43,216 nt of DNA, taken from NCBI GenBank assembly GCA_023415055.1, contig JAEZLZ010000077.1:1-43216 (forward strand), written 5' to 3'. The translations under genes and the position numbers were made by a program. Positions 8,617 to 17,549 of the stretch are shown piece by piece (within the stretch, counting starts at the first letter, position 1; every line of letters begins with the position of its first letter). The notes under the pieces are model-generated. The model had not been told where the DNA came from. It saw nothing but the letters and a program-made list of their open reading frames with translations, and made no database searches. Source of the DNA: Bacillota bacterium (lineage in GTDB: Bacteria > Bacillota > Clostridia > Lachnospirales > Lachnospiraceae).

Positions 8617-9386
8617 TGGCAAAGAAGGATAAGGCCAAAGCCGGCGAAAATGATAAAAAAGAAGGAAGTAAAATTCTGACGATTTTAATAGCGTTACTAA
8701 TTGTTATTATCTGGCTTGCTGTATTTGGTTTATTGATCAAAATGGATGTTGGCGGCTTCGGCTCCGGAGTACTCCGACCGATCCTAAAGGATGTACCGGT
8801 AGTCAATCTCATCCTTCCCGGAGTGGAGGATGCTGTAGTTGCGGAGGAGAATAATTACGAATATCAATCCTTGCCGGAGGCAATCGCGAAAATAAAGGAG
8901 CTTGAACAGACAATAACAGACATGACGAAGAGCAGTACCGATAACAGTACTAATGTTGCTGAACTTCAGGCTGAGATTGATCGGCTCAAGGTGTTTGAAG
9001 AGAATCAACTTGCTTTTGAAGAGAGAGTGAAAGAGTTTGATAAGAATGTTGTTTTTAATGATGCAGCACCTGGAATTGAAGAATACAAAGCCTATTATGA
9101 GGCCATCAATCCGACGAATGCGGAGGAAATATATCGCCAGGTAATCGAGCAGCTTCAATACTCGGACGCAATTAAGGAGAAGGCAGATATCTATCGAAGC
9201 ATGGATCCCGAAGCAGCAGCACAAATTCTACAAACCATGACAGCGGATGTGGAATCCGTAGCACAGATCCTTCTTAGTATGAAATCGAAGGAAAGTGCGG
9301 CAATCTTAGCAAATATGGATAATGTCGTAGCAGCAAAGATAACGAAGAAGATGCTCGACATGGATGCCGAGAAATTGGCACAGTAA
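8616..9386 (+). CDS. MotE/YlxF-like flagellar protein with MgtE-like C-terminal domain
   Basis: The 256-residue protein has a short charged cytoplasmic N-terminus, one TM helix (about 21-42), a coiled coil (about 85-140, KIKELEQTITDM and LQAEIDRLKVFEENQ), and a C-terminal MgtE intracellular-like/MotE domain with repeated units (YRSMDPEAAAQILQTM, AQILLSMKSKESAAILANM). Genes of this build lie between fliJ and fliK in many Firmicutes (ylxF) and Proteobacteria. MotE chaperones the periplasmic motor protein MotC in Rhizobium; the role in Firmicutes is not settled. A stator- or rod-assembly accessory role is inference from position. Confidence 0.85.
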   Translation: MAKKDKAKAGENDKKEGSKILTILIALLIVIIWLAVFGLLIKMDVGGFGSGVLRPILKDVPVVNLILPGVEDAVVAEENNYEYQSLPEAIAKIKELEQTITDMTKSSTDNSTNVAELQAEIDRLKVFEENQLAFEERVKEFDKNVVFNDAAPGIEEYKAYYEAINPTNAEEIYRQVIEQLQYSDAIKEKADIYRSMDPEAAAQILQTMTADVESVAQILLSMKSKESAAILANMDNVVAAKITKKMLDMDAEKLAQ

Positions 9387-9494
9387 TTACAAGGTTACAT
9401 TCAGAAGAAATACTTCTGTTGTAATTCAGTACCGGATCTGATTTTAGGAGGACGTACTGAAATAGAGAATAATTTAAGAAAGGAGGATGACCGC

Positions 9495-10979
9495 ATGATG
9501 ACGCAAGGCGTTATGACTCAAACGGTAAATCTGTTTGGCAACGCTACCGCAAGCGTCACTTCAAAAGGAAAGCAAAACACAGGTAGTTTCGATCTTATGA
9601 TGGATGGTTCGATGAAATCAGGATCAGGCATCAACAGCAATACGGAAAGCACTACAGTGAAAAAAGCATCCAATCAATATGCTGATAAGAGCAATAATAA
9701 AAGTGACGCAGTTAGCGGCAACGACAAACGATCCGCAGATAGTACACAATACGTAACTAAGCCGGATAATACAAAAACTGCAGAACAGGCGGACAACCAA
9801 GCTAAGAAGACTTTGGATGCAACACAAGCCGAGGCTGTAAAGAGCAATCAATCTGAGGAGACGATCCCGGATGAGGCAACGATGGAAAAGATCGCAGGTT
9901 TATTGGAAGCAGTGAAGCAGACGGTAATGGAGCTTCTTAATTTGAACTCGGAAGAGTTTGATCAACTGCTTAGTGACCAGGGATTATCCTTGGCAGATCT
10001 TCTTGAACCCCAGAACTTACAGGAATTAGTGCTGGCAAACAGTGAAGCAACTGACATCCTGGCAGTTTTAACCGATGAGAATCTGGCTGATACCATGAAC
10101 CAGCTGATGCAATCCGTGGAGAAGCTTACAGACGAAGCGAATCTTAACCTGAGTCAGGAGCAGATCAAAAGTATTCTGGAAGATGCAAGGCTACAGAAGG
10201 AAGACATAATTGCTACCACAAAAGAAGTATTGACCGGAGAGAATTCAAAGACAGAACAAGCGTCAAAACCGGAAGAAGTAATGAACACCCAGAGCTCTAA
10301 GCAGGAGGATACACAGGGAACTGCAAAAAGCGGAGTAGGCAAGGATATTCCGGTAGAGGTTACGAAGGTTACCGATACAAAGGAAAGCTCATCCCAGACT
10401 CAATCCGATTTAGGCAGAAGCGATAATCAGGAAGTGAAAGCAGCTGAACAGTTTGAAGCATTTCTCAACAATCTTACAAAGGCATCCACAAACACCCAGG
10501 TAGATTTTAACGGAAATTTGGTACAAGTGACGGAAATCAGAGAAATTGCCAATCAGATCATTGAGAGGATCAGAGTAAACATCAGACCGGAGCAGACACA
10601 GATGGAATTGCAGTTAAATCCGGAGCATCTCGGTAAGGTGAATTTATCGATTCAATCAAAGAATGGTGTTATGACAGCACAGTTTGTGGTGCAGAATGAG
10701 ATTAGTAAGGAAGCGATTGAGAGCCAGCTTCACACATTAAGAGAAACTCTAAACCAGCAGGGCATCAAGGTTGAGGCAATCGAAGTTACAGTCGCAGCTT
10801 ATTCCTTTGAGCAGAATAACAATCAGAATACCCAGAGCCAGGAAGAGGCACGACAAAGCCGAACCGGTAATCGGATATCCCTAGAAGATGCAATCAACAT
10901 GACGGACAATGCAGAGGAAGCAGCAATGAAGGAAGATATCTCCGGTATTCGTGGAAGCCAGATTGACTATACTGCTTAA
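9495..10979 (+). CDS. fliK: Flagellar hook-length control protein FliK
   Basis: FliK measures the hook and switches FlhB to filament-type export. The 494-residue protein has a long Ser/Thr/Gln/Asn-rich, low-complexity ruler region (about 1-320) and a compact C-terminal domain (about 350-440) with IRPEQTQMELQLNPEHLGKV and LRETLNQQGIKVEAIEVTVA, the Flg_hook domain that contacts FlhB. AGGAGG at 9481-9486 is 8 bases before ATG 9495; ATG 9498 is also possible. The 108-base gap before it has no gene. Confidence 0.92.
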   Translation: MMTQGVMTQTVNLFGNATASVTSKGKQNTGSFDLMMDGSMKSGSGINSNTESTTVKKASNQYADKSNNKSDAVSGNDKRSADSTQYVTKPDNTKTAEQADNQAKKTLDATQAEAVKSNQSEETIPDEATMEKIAGLLEAVKQTVMELLNLNSEEFDQLLSDQGLSLADLLEPQNLQELVLANSEATDILAVLTDENLADTMNQLMQSVEKLTDEANLNLSQEQIKSILEDARLQKEDIIATTKEVLTGENSKTEQASKPEEVMNTQSSKQEDTQGTAKSGVGKDIPVEVTKVTDTKESSSQTQSDLGRSDNQEVKAAEQFEAFLNNLTKASTNTQVDFNGNLVQVTEIREIANQIIERIRVNIRPEQTQMELQLNPEHLGKVNLSIQSKNGVMTAQFVVQNEISKEAIESQLHTLRETLNQQGIKVEAIEVTVAAYSFEQNNNQNTQSQEEARQSRTGNRISLEDAINMTDNAEEAAMKEDISGIRGSQIDYTA

Positions 10980-11037
10980 TATAATTTTTTTGAGAATGAA
11001 ATTATTTGCTGAAAGCAAATAGATCAGGAGGAATAAC

Positions 11038-11817
11038 ATGGGCGATTTAATTCAACCGGTAAAGGATGGAGAGGTTCAGCAGACTACAACGAAAAAAGAT
11101 ACCTCATCCGCAGCTTCCAAAAATGAACTGGGTAAAGATGCATTTCTAGAACTGTTGGTAACGCAAATGAAGTATCAGGATCCCTTGAATCCGAACACAG
11201 ATACAGAGTACATAGCTCAGCTGGCAACCTTCTCGCAGCTGGAACAATTGCAGAATCTAAGTTCTACCACGAACAATACTCAGGCATTCAGCCTAGTTGG
11301 TAAGACAGTGATGTTGAAGACCGAGTCGACGACAGGAAATACAGCCTATGTCACAGGTAAGGTTGACTTTGTATCGATGTCAGGAAAGAAAACACAGCTA
11401 TCTGTGGATGGTAAGCTTTATGATTTTGATCAGCTGGATACGGTACTTAGCGAAGAGTATGTAACAGAGCAGGGACTTCCGAAAATTCCAGATTCGAGCA
11501 CCATCACCTATGATGCGGACAACGCGAAGGATGTCAGTTTCCAGGTTAATATGGGATCCGGAGACACCGTAGCGAATAATGTGGCAGTAGGGATCGGAGA
11601 GACAGCATTTGACTCAAGTCTGGTGAAATTATCTGGTAATAAGGTAACAATTAGTAAAGCAGCTTTTGCTAATCTGCCGAACGGAACTTACAAACTGACC
11701 GTAGCCTTTAATGACTCAAAATATACAACCGTAAGCAATAAGATAACCGTTCAGGTACAGAATTCCGAAGTGACAGCAACAACCGAAACAAAGGACACAA
11801 CGCAGACAACTCAATGA
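11038..11817 (+). CDS. flgD: Flagellar hook assembly scaffold FlgD
   Basis: FlgD caps the growing hook. The 259-residue protein has the conserved N-terminal segment FLELLVTQMKYQDPLNP...EYIAQLATFSQLEQLQNL, followed by the FlgD Tudor-like part (SLVGKTVML...VTGKVDFV) and an Ig-like part. A Thr/Glu-rich tail ends the protein. GGAGG precedes ATG 11038. It lies directly after fliK, the usual order. Confidence 0.95.
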   Translation: MGDLIQPVKDGEVQQTTTKKDTSSAASKNELGKDAFLELLVTQMKYQDPLNPNTDTEYIAQLATFSQLEQLQNLSSTTNNTQAFSLVGKTVMLKTESTTGNTAYVTGKVDFVSMSGKKTQLSVDGKLYDFDQLDTVLSEEYVTEQGLPKIPDSSTITYDADNAKDVSFQVNMGSGDTVANNVAVGIGETAFDSSLVKLSGNKVTISKAAFANLPNGTYKLTVAFNDSKYTTVSNKITVQVQNSEVTATTETKDTTQTTQ

Positions 11818-11866
11818 GTCAATAACATATACAGTGAAACAATTAAATTAAGGAAGGTGAGCACAT

Positions 11867-12265
11867 ATGAACATACCGGTAAATCAATTTCCTTCCATTG
11901 AACAGATGACGCAACAGCTGAATGCAGCTAAGAATACGAATGGCAGTGTGAATAAACTGCAAGGCGGGACTCCGTTTAGCGAGATTCTAAAAAGCAAGCA
12001 GGCAGCAAATGAAGCAAGTGAGTTGAAATTCTCAAAACATGCAAATGAGCGTCTGGCAAGCAGAAATATTGATTTGACCGATGATCAGCTTTTAAGGCTG
12101 GAGAATGGTGCAAAGAAAGCAAGTGAAAAAGGGATTAATGAATCCCTGGTTATGGTGGACAACCTTGCCTTTATCATTAACGTAAAGAATAATACGGTAA
12201 TAACAGCCGTAAATGATGGCGAAGATAGAGTGTTTACCAATATTGATGGAGCAGTAATCATGTAA
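11867..12265 (+). CDS. Small flagellar operon protein (TIGR02530 / Flagellar_put family)
   Basis: The 132-residue product carries the family core FSKHANERLASRNIDLTDDQ followed by LENGAKKASEKGINESLVMVDNLAFIINVKNNTVITAVN. This family is found only between flgD and flgE in flagellar operons of Firmicutes and some others. Its biochemical role is unknown; because it lies next to the hook cap and hook genes and has an unstructured N-terminus like exported substrates, a hook-related role is inference. GGAAGGTGAG is the ribosome site. Confidence 0.88.
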   Translation: MNIPVNQFPSIEQMTQQLNAAKNTNGSVNKLQGGTPFSEILKSKQAANEASELKFSKHANERLASRNIDLTDDQLLRLENGAKKASEKGINESLVMVDNLAFIINVKNNTVITAVNDGEDRVFTNIDGAVIM

Positions 12266-12350
12266 AGCCGGACCTTAGGGAGGCTTTGGAAATCCATGAA
12301 TGACAGATTGGATTCCTATGATGATAGCAGAAATTGGAGGTCATTAAGTT

Positions 12351-13784
12351 ATGATGAGATCATTGTTTTCTGGTGTATCCGGTCTAAAGGTACATCAGAC
12401 AAAGATGGATGTAATAGGTAATAATATTTCAAATGTAAATACAATTGGTTTTAAGTCAAGTTCGGTAACCTTTGCCGATGTATTTTATCAAACAACCCAA
12501 AGTGCTTCCGGACCCAATGCAGCAACCGGCACCACCGGTAGAAATGCGATGCAGATCGGTCTTGGAGCGAATGTAGCATCAATCACCTCTGCAATCACCA
12601 CCGCCGGTGCATCCCAGAGAACCGATAATCCCTTTGATGTTATGATTGAAGGCGACAGCTTCTTTATCGTAAACAGCGGAGGAACAAACTATTTTACAAA
12701 AGCAGGATCCTTTAATATCGACGCCCAGGGTACTCTATGTACCTCTTCCGGTGCTTCGGTGATGGGATGGCAGGTGGATAAGAATGATGAGACAAAAACA
12801 GTTGCGGCTGCGGTATCGCCTCTGACAATCATGTCTCCTGATAATCTGTATGCCGAGCCTGAGGCAACCACTAATATCTATGTAGCCGGTAATATAGATA
12901 GCAAGGATACTCAGCTGACCAGTGATACCGGCAAGCGGGTTAACTTAACCTTCTTTGATAAGATGGGTCACAGCTATACGGCTGATATGGTAGTGAAGCA
13001 GGCGTCCGATGCAACCAACAACTATAATGTTGGGATAACCGATATCAAGGATGAGGATGGGCAATCCATCTTTGTTGAGAAGATAGTGGATCCGGATACC
13101 GGAGATGTTACCTATGGTCCGACGGCATATACGGCGTTTACCCTAGGTGATGCTGAAATAACACCGGAAGTGGGCGAGGATGGAACAGTTACCGTAGATA
13201 CCACGGATAGTCCTGTTTTAACCTTTAATGGTTCCACTGGTGCATTTGTCAGTGTAGGTGAGGATGAAGGCAAGAGCTTAAAGTTTTCTATTACCGGAGA
13301 ACCGAATCCCTTCGATACGATTGATATCGATTTTACATCAATCACCATGTATTCGACCAGCGGTTCTTCCGCATTGGAAGCTACCAAGGGAAGCTTGGCA
13401 GGCATCGGTGCAGGCAAGCAGGTTGGTAACATGACCGGTGTGAATATTGATGCATCCGGTAAGATCTATGGTAAATATGATAACGGTGACAGTCGATTAC
13501 TGGGACAAATCGCAGTTGCAAGCTTCTCCAATCCCGCAGGACTTGAGGCGGTCGGAGGCAGTATGTTTGCAGCCACTCAGAACTCCGGTGATTTTGATGG
13601 AATTGGACAGGATCCGACGCAGGGAGGCGGAAGTTTAACGACAGGTGTATTGGAAATGTCTAACGTTGACCTATCCCAGCAGTTTACGGATATGATCACA
13701 ACGCAGAGAGGCTTCCAGGCTAACTCCAGAATAATAACAACATCTGATACCTTGTTGGAAGAACTGATCAATTTGAAGAGATAA
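12351..13784 (+). CDS. flgE: Flagellar hook protein FlgE
   Basis: FlgE is the structural protein of the hook. The 477-residue protein opens with MMRSLFSGVSGLKVHQTKMDVIGNNISNVNT (quoted here in part: GNNISNVNTIGFKSSSVTF), the rod/hook N-terminal motif, and ends with the hook C-terminal motif NVDLSQQFTDMITTQRGFQA. The middle is the variable D2/D3 domain. GGAGG at 12336-12340 is 10 bases before ATG 12351. The gene is followed by a strong terminator. Confidence 0.96.
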   Translation: MMRSLFSGVSGLKVHQTKMDVIGNNISNVNTIGFKSSSVTFADVFYQTTQSASGPNAATGTTGRNAMQIGLGANVASITSAITTAGASQRTDNPFDVMIEGDSFFIVNSGGTNYFTKAGSFNIDAQGTLCTSSGASVMGWQVDKNDETKTVAAAVSPLTIMSPDNLYAEPEATTNIYVAGNIDSKDTQLTSDTGKRVNLTFFDKMGHSYTADMVVKQASDATNNYNVGITDIKDEDGQSIFVEKIVDPDTGDVTYGPTAYTAFTLGDAEITPEVGEDGTVTVDTTDSPVLTFNGSTGAFVSVGEDEGKSLKFSITGEPNPFDTIDIDFTSITMYSTSGSSALEATKGSLAGIGAGKQVGNMTGVNIDASGKIYGKYDNGDSRLLGQIAVASFSNPAGLEAVGGSMFAATQNSGDFDGIGQDPTQGGGSLTTGVLEMSNVDLSQQFTDMITTQRGFQANSRIITTSDTLLEELINLKR

Positions 13785-13827
13785 CACAAGGCTGATGTAT
13801 GAATAGGAATGCCATATGTCAGTAATG

Positions 13828-13860
13828 ATGGGTGGCGGTTCTCACTGCCACCCATTTTTT
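13828..13860 (+). terminator. Strong intrinsic terminator inside the fla operon, after flgE
   Basis: ATGGGTGGC (13828-13836) pairs perfectly with GCCACCCAT (13847-13855), extended by a G-U and a G-C pair, and is followed by TTTTTT (13855-13860). It is the most GC-rich hairpin in the cluster. It should stop a share of transcripts after the hook genes, before flbD/motA. Confidence 0.88.
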
Positions 13861-13891
13861 ATGTAAAATAATTGTGCAGGAGGATGGGATT

Positions 13892-14083
13892 GTGATTGAG
13901 GTTACAAGGCTAAATGATACAAAATTAATCATTAATGCTGATATGATCGAAAAGGTCGAGGAGTCACCGGATACAGTAATTACCTTAACTTCCGGTAATA
14001 AAATAATAGTAAAAGAAAGTAGACAAGAGGTTAAAAATCTTGTAATATTATACAAAAAAGAAGTATTTGGTCGAGATATGTAA
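13892..14083 (+). CDS. flbD: Flagellar protein FlbD
   Basis: The 63-residue product begins MIEVTRLNDTKLIINADMIE and has TLTSGNKIIVKES, the whole of the small FlbD family (PF06289) found between flgE and motA. Its function is unclear; SwrD, the Bacillus member, raises motor power by stator engagement. The GTG start at 13892 is chosen because AGGAGG (13878-13883) lies 8 bases upstream and this is where homology begins. A longer in-frame ORF from 13832 would start inside the terminator. Confidence 0.9.
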   Translation: MIEVTRLNDTKLIINADMIEKVEESPDTVITLTSGNKIIVKESRQEVKNLVILYKKEVFGRDM

Positions 14084-14136
14084 GAAGAGATAAGCTTCTG
14101 TGATAAATAAAATAAAGCAGATGGAAGGTGGCAATT

Positions 14137-14937
14137 TTGGATTTAGCGTCTATATTGGGATTAGTGTTGTGTTTTGTTGTGGTAATATATGGTATCGTGG
14201 TAGGTCAACCTAGTTTAAGTGTCATTATGAACTTCTTCGATGTTCCATCTATTTTTATTACAATCGGTGGTAGTCTTTGCTGCGTACTTACCATGTCACC
14301 CAGCTTGAAGGGATTTTTAGAAAATCTGGCAAGTATTAAGCATGTAATGAAAATCTTGCCGGCAAATGAAGAGCAGACCATCCGACAGATAATTGAATTA
14401 TCCAATGTTGCCCGCAAAGAAGGTTTATTAGCTCTGGAAGAGGCTGCAAACGGTATTGATGATGAATTCCTTAAGAAGGGGGTTCTTCTGATTGTAGACG
14501 GTACGGATCCCGAGCTGGTAAGAAGTATATTGGAAACAGAATTAAATTGTATTGAAGCAAGACATGCAAGTAAAATCGGCTTTTGGGATTCTCTTGCGGC
14601 CATGGGTCCTGCCTGGGGTATGATCGGAACTCTGATCGGTCTTGTTAATATGCTTAAAAAGATGGATGATGCGAAGGCAATTGGACCGAATATGGCGGTT
14701 GCTCTTATTACTACGTTCTACGGTTCGATGATTGCTAACTGGATCTGTATTCCGGTTTCTACAAAGCTAAGGGCGAAGAATGCACAGGAGATCATGATAA
14801 AGGAAGTTATGGTGGAAGGCTTGCTTTCCATTCAGGCAGGTGAGAACCCCCGAGTAATTGAAGAAAAATTAAAATCCTTCCTATCACCAGCTCGCCGAGC
14901 TATGATGAAGGAAGAAGGCGGTGAAAACGTTGGCTAG
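14137..14937 (+). CDS. motA: Flagellar motor stator protein MotA
   Basis: MotA forms the proton or sodium channel of the stator with MotB and pushes on FliG. The 266-residue product has four TM helices (about 3-20, 28-48, 145-170, 180-200) and the MotA/ExbB signature WDSLAAMGPAWGMIGTLIGLV. I place the start at TTG 14137 (reads MDLASILGL), 5 bases after AAGGTGG (14125-14131). The GTG at 14128 overlaps that site. It overlaps motB by 8 bases. Confidence 0.93.
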   Translation: MDLASILGLVLCFVVVIYGIVVGQPSLSVIMNFFDVPSIFITIGGSLCCVLTMSPSLKGFLENLASIKHVMKILPANEEQTIRQIIELSNVARKEGLLALEEAANGIDDEFLKKGVLLIVDGTDPELVRSILETELNCIEARHASKIGFWDSLAAMGPAWGMIGTLIGLVNMLKKMDDAKAIGPNMAVALITTFYGSMIANWICIPVSTKLRAKNAQEIMIKEVMVEGLLSIQAGENPRVIEEKLKSFLSPARRAMMKEEGGENVG

Positions 14938-15838
14938 AAAGAAAGCGGAATCCGGTGGTGGCGGAGGCAATGCGCCTTGGTTAAATACCTTTGCGGATTT
15001 AATGAATTTACTTCTCTGCTTCTTCGTTTTACTGTTTTCTATGTCAACTGTTGACGCAGAAAAGTTCGAAAACATAGCTATTTCCATGGCAAATTCCATT
15101 GGTATTTTTGAAGGAGGCGGTTCCTCGATCGGAACCGGTAATCTGATATCCTCAGGTATGAGTCAGCTGACAGACCTTGGTGAGTACTATACCAATATGG
15201 GTAAGGCAAGCAAGGAAACAGGCTCTAATATGGAGGCGGAGGAGAATAACTCCAACAAAGAGGAGACAAAGCAGAACGATCAGAGTAATCAGAGTGATCA
15301 AAGCTCGGAAGGAAATGGTGATGCTGAACTGTCAAAAGCACTGAAGCGCATAGAGAAAGAAATGGAAAACGTTTCTGCCGGCATGTATGACCAGGTGTCT
15401 GATATGACGGAGCAGTATAACCTGGGAGATTATGTGGAGCTTAATATGGATCCGGAATATAAATTTGTCCAATTGACTTTAAAAGGGTCCATTCTGTTTG
15501 ATTCCGGTAATGCCGAGGTCAAGGATGCGGCTAAACCGATCTTATCGAAAATCGGTGAGATTCTTCAGAAGTTTGAGGGCTATACGGTGGAGATCACTGG
15601 TCATACGGACAATGTCCCAATGACAAGCGGAAGCTTTAAGGATAATAACTGGCTGAGCTCAGCAAGAGCTCTGAATGCAGCGGAATTTCTGATCAATAAT
15701 AGTAAGCTGGACCCCACGCACATAAAATATTCCGGTCGAGGAGAATACGATCCGATAGCCAGTAACGAGACTGCGGATGGTAGAGCAAAAAACCGAAGAA
15801 TTGAGATTAAAATATACAATGAATACAGTGGTAAGTAA
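14930..15838 (+). CDS. motB: Flagellar motor stator protein MotB
   Basis: MotB anchors the stator to peptidoglycan and carries the ion-binding aspartate. The protein has a basic Gly-rich N-terminus, one TM helix starting TFADLMNLLLCFFVLLFSMS with the conserved Asp, a Glu/Asn/Ser-rich linker, and an OmpA-like domain (ILFDSGNAEVKDAAKPIL, ITGHTDNVPM, SARALNAAEFLI, GRAKNRRIEI). Start is uncertain: TTG 14930 (MARKKAES; GAAGGCGG upstream) or GTG 14921. Both lie inside motA. Confidence 0.93.
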   Translation: MARKKAESGGGGGNAPWLNTFADLMNLLLCFFVLLFSMSTVDAEKFENIAISMANSIGIFEGGGSSIGTGNLISSGMSQLTDLGEYYTNMGKASKETGSNMEAEENNSNKEETKQNDQSNQSDQSSEGNGDAELSKALKRIEKEMENVSAGMYDQVSDMTEQYNLGDYVELNMDPEYKFVQLTLKGSILFDSGNAEVKDAAKPILSKIGEILQKFEGYTVEITGHTDNVPMTSGSFKDNNWLSSARALNAAEFLINNSKLDPTHIKYSGRGEYDPIASNETADGRAKNRRIEIKIYNEYSGK

Positions 15839-15864
15839 AATTAGCTTTCACAGGGGGACTTCAG

Positions 15865-16371
15865 ATGAAGAAGAATATATTAACGATTATAATCATGGCT
15901 ATTACCTTAATAAATACGGTGCTTTTAGCAGTGCTGATCTTTGCAATTGTACCTTCGGCAAACAAAACCATGAAATTAGTAGATAAGGTAAATTCGATTG
16001 TGGATCTGGAATTAGAATCTCCGGATGGTCAGGAAGAAGAAATCGCAGTATCGGATATTGTTTCTTATAATATTGCGGATAAGCTGACTATTAATCTAAA
16101 GAGTACGGATTCGGAGAGCCATTATGCGATCATGAAGGTATCGCTATCTATGAACAGTAAGAATGAGCAGTATGAAACCTTGTCACCTAAGGTTGCGGAG
16201 AATGAAAATGCAATCAAGGAGATTATATCGGATGAATTCGGTAAATACACCAAGGAAGAAGTCAATGCGAATAAAAATCAGATCAAGGACCAGATTATCA
16301 TTCGAATCCAGGAGTATTTTAAGTCTGACTTTATTATTAACGTATCGATTGGTGATTTGATTACACAGTAA
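15865..16371 (+). CDS. fliL: Flagellar basal body-associated protein FliL
   Basis: FliL rings the stator and aids motor function. The 168-residue protein has a short cytoplasmic tail, a TM helix (about 5-28), a linker and a stomatin-like extracellular domain ending FIINVSIGDLITQ, the usual FliL C-terminus. It lies between motB and fliM, as in most clostridia. A 190-base gap with no gene follows; it is AT-rich and I see no convincing promoter or riboswitch in it. Confidence 0.9.
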   Translation: MKKNILTIIIMAITLINTVLLAVLIFAIVPSANKTMKLVDKVNSIVDLELESPDGQEEEIAVSDIVSYNIADKLTINLKSTDSESHYAIMKVSLSMNSKNEQYETLSPKVAENENAIKEIISDEFGKYTKEEVNANKNQIKDQIIIRIQEYFKSDFIINVSIGDLITQ

Positions 16372-16562
16372 GAAATATCTTCCTTTCCATGAAAGTGTTG
16401 CTTTATAAATAAAAATGATGATTTTCTTACTATTTTGTGTTATTATGTTAGTGGTTATACCAATGGGAAACCAGAATTTTTTTCCTGTTCTTGGGTTTGT
16501 GACAACGCAAAGTAACGTACATACTCATTGGGAAGACCGCAATGATTAGGGAGGAAATGACA

Positions 16563-17543
16563 ATGGGTGATGTCCTATCCCAAAATGAGATAGATAACCT
16601 GCTTGCAGCGTTAAGCAGTGGTGAACTGGACGCAGATGATTATAAGCAAACGGCGGAAAAGCAGGTCAAGAATTATGATTTTGCCAGACCCTCCAAGTTC
16701 TCCAAGGAACACCTTCGTACCATGAATATCATTTTCGAACATTATGCAAGACTATTATCTACGAATTTACCGGCATATTTAAGAAAGAATGTTCAGGTGG
16801 AGGTAATAAACTCTGAGGCAGTTCAGTATTCGGAATTTACGAATGCGCTTTCAAACCCGGTTTTGCTTGGTATCATAGATTTTGCTCCTCTTGAGGGTAA
16901 TATTATATTGGAACTGGCTGATAATCTTGGTTATACCATTGTTGACCGAATGCTTGGAGGCGGTGGTTATCCCTTAGAAAAGGTCCGAGATTTTTCCGAG
17001 ATTGAATTGTCGATCATCGAACGTATTTTTACGGTTTGTACGAATTTGCTCCGTGAACCTTGGGCCAATGTGATACAGCTTCAACCAAGACTTCTGAGAA
17101 TCGAGACAAACTCTCAATTTGCTCAGATTATATCACCAAGCGAGATGGTATCCATTGTGACTTTAAACTTAAAGGTAGGAAATATTGAGGGAATGATGAA
17201 TATTTGTCTTCCCTATGTATGCCTGGAAAAGGTGATCGATAAATTGAATACCAAGTACTGGTATTCTACGATGCAAATGATTGATGATAAATCCTATAAG
17301 GATGTTATAGAGATTGCGATTTCAAAAGCAAGAGTCCCCATACGTGCTGTTCTTGGCAAGAGCACCATTTCTGTAAATGATTTTATGAACATGCAGCGAG
17401 GGGATATCATTAAATTAAATTCAAAAGTGGAAGATGAATTAACCGTCTATGTCGGTAACTTAAATAAATTTACCGCACTTCCGGGCGCATCCTCAGGTTC
17501 CTATGCGGTAAAAATTTCATCTATTAAAAGAGGAGAGGAGTAA
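16563..17543 (+). CDS. fliM: Flagellar motor switch protein FliM
   Basis: FliM is the C-ring subunit that binds CheY-P and links FliG to FliY/FliN. The 326-residue protein has the N-terminal CheY-binding peptide MGDVLSQNEIDNLLAAL, a CheC-like middle domain and a C-terminal SpoA domain (KVEDELTVYVGN). ATG 16563 follows AGGGAGG (16548-16554) by 8 bases. An upstream ATG at 16542 would put the ribosome site in the coding region. Confidence 0.96.
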   Translation: MGDVLSQNEIDNLLAALSSGELDADDYKQTAEKQVKNYDFARPSKFSKEHLRTMNIIFEHYARLLSTNLPAYLRKNVQVEVINSEAVQYSEFTNALSNPVLLGIIDFAPLEGNIILELADNLGYTIVDRMLGGGGYPLEKVRDFSEIELSIIERIFTVCTNLLREPWANVIQLQPRLLRIETNSQFAQIISPSEMVSIVTLNLKVGNIEGMMNICLPYVCLEKVIDKLNTKYWYSTMQMIDDKSYKDVIEIAISKARVPIRAVLGKSTISVNDFMNMQRGDIIKLNSKVEDELTVYVGNLNKFTALPGASSGSYAVKISSIKRGEE

Positions 17544-17549
17544 CAGACT

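Noticed and set aside
13447..13638. Plus-strand ORF inside flgE in another frame
   Set aside because: It overlaps a conserved gene completely and has no ribosome site.
16372..16562. Possible c-di-GMP-I (GEMM) riboswitch before fliM, because of ACGCAAAG and GACCGCAA-like pieces
   Set aside because: The paired arms and the conserved GGGCAAACC/GGGTTGCC-type blocks are missing; order and spacing do not fit.
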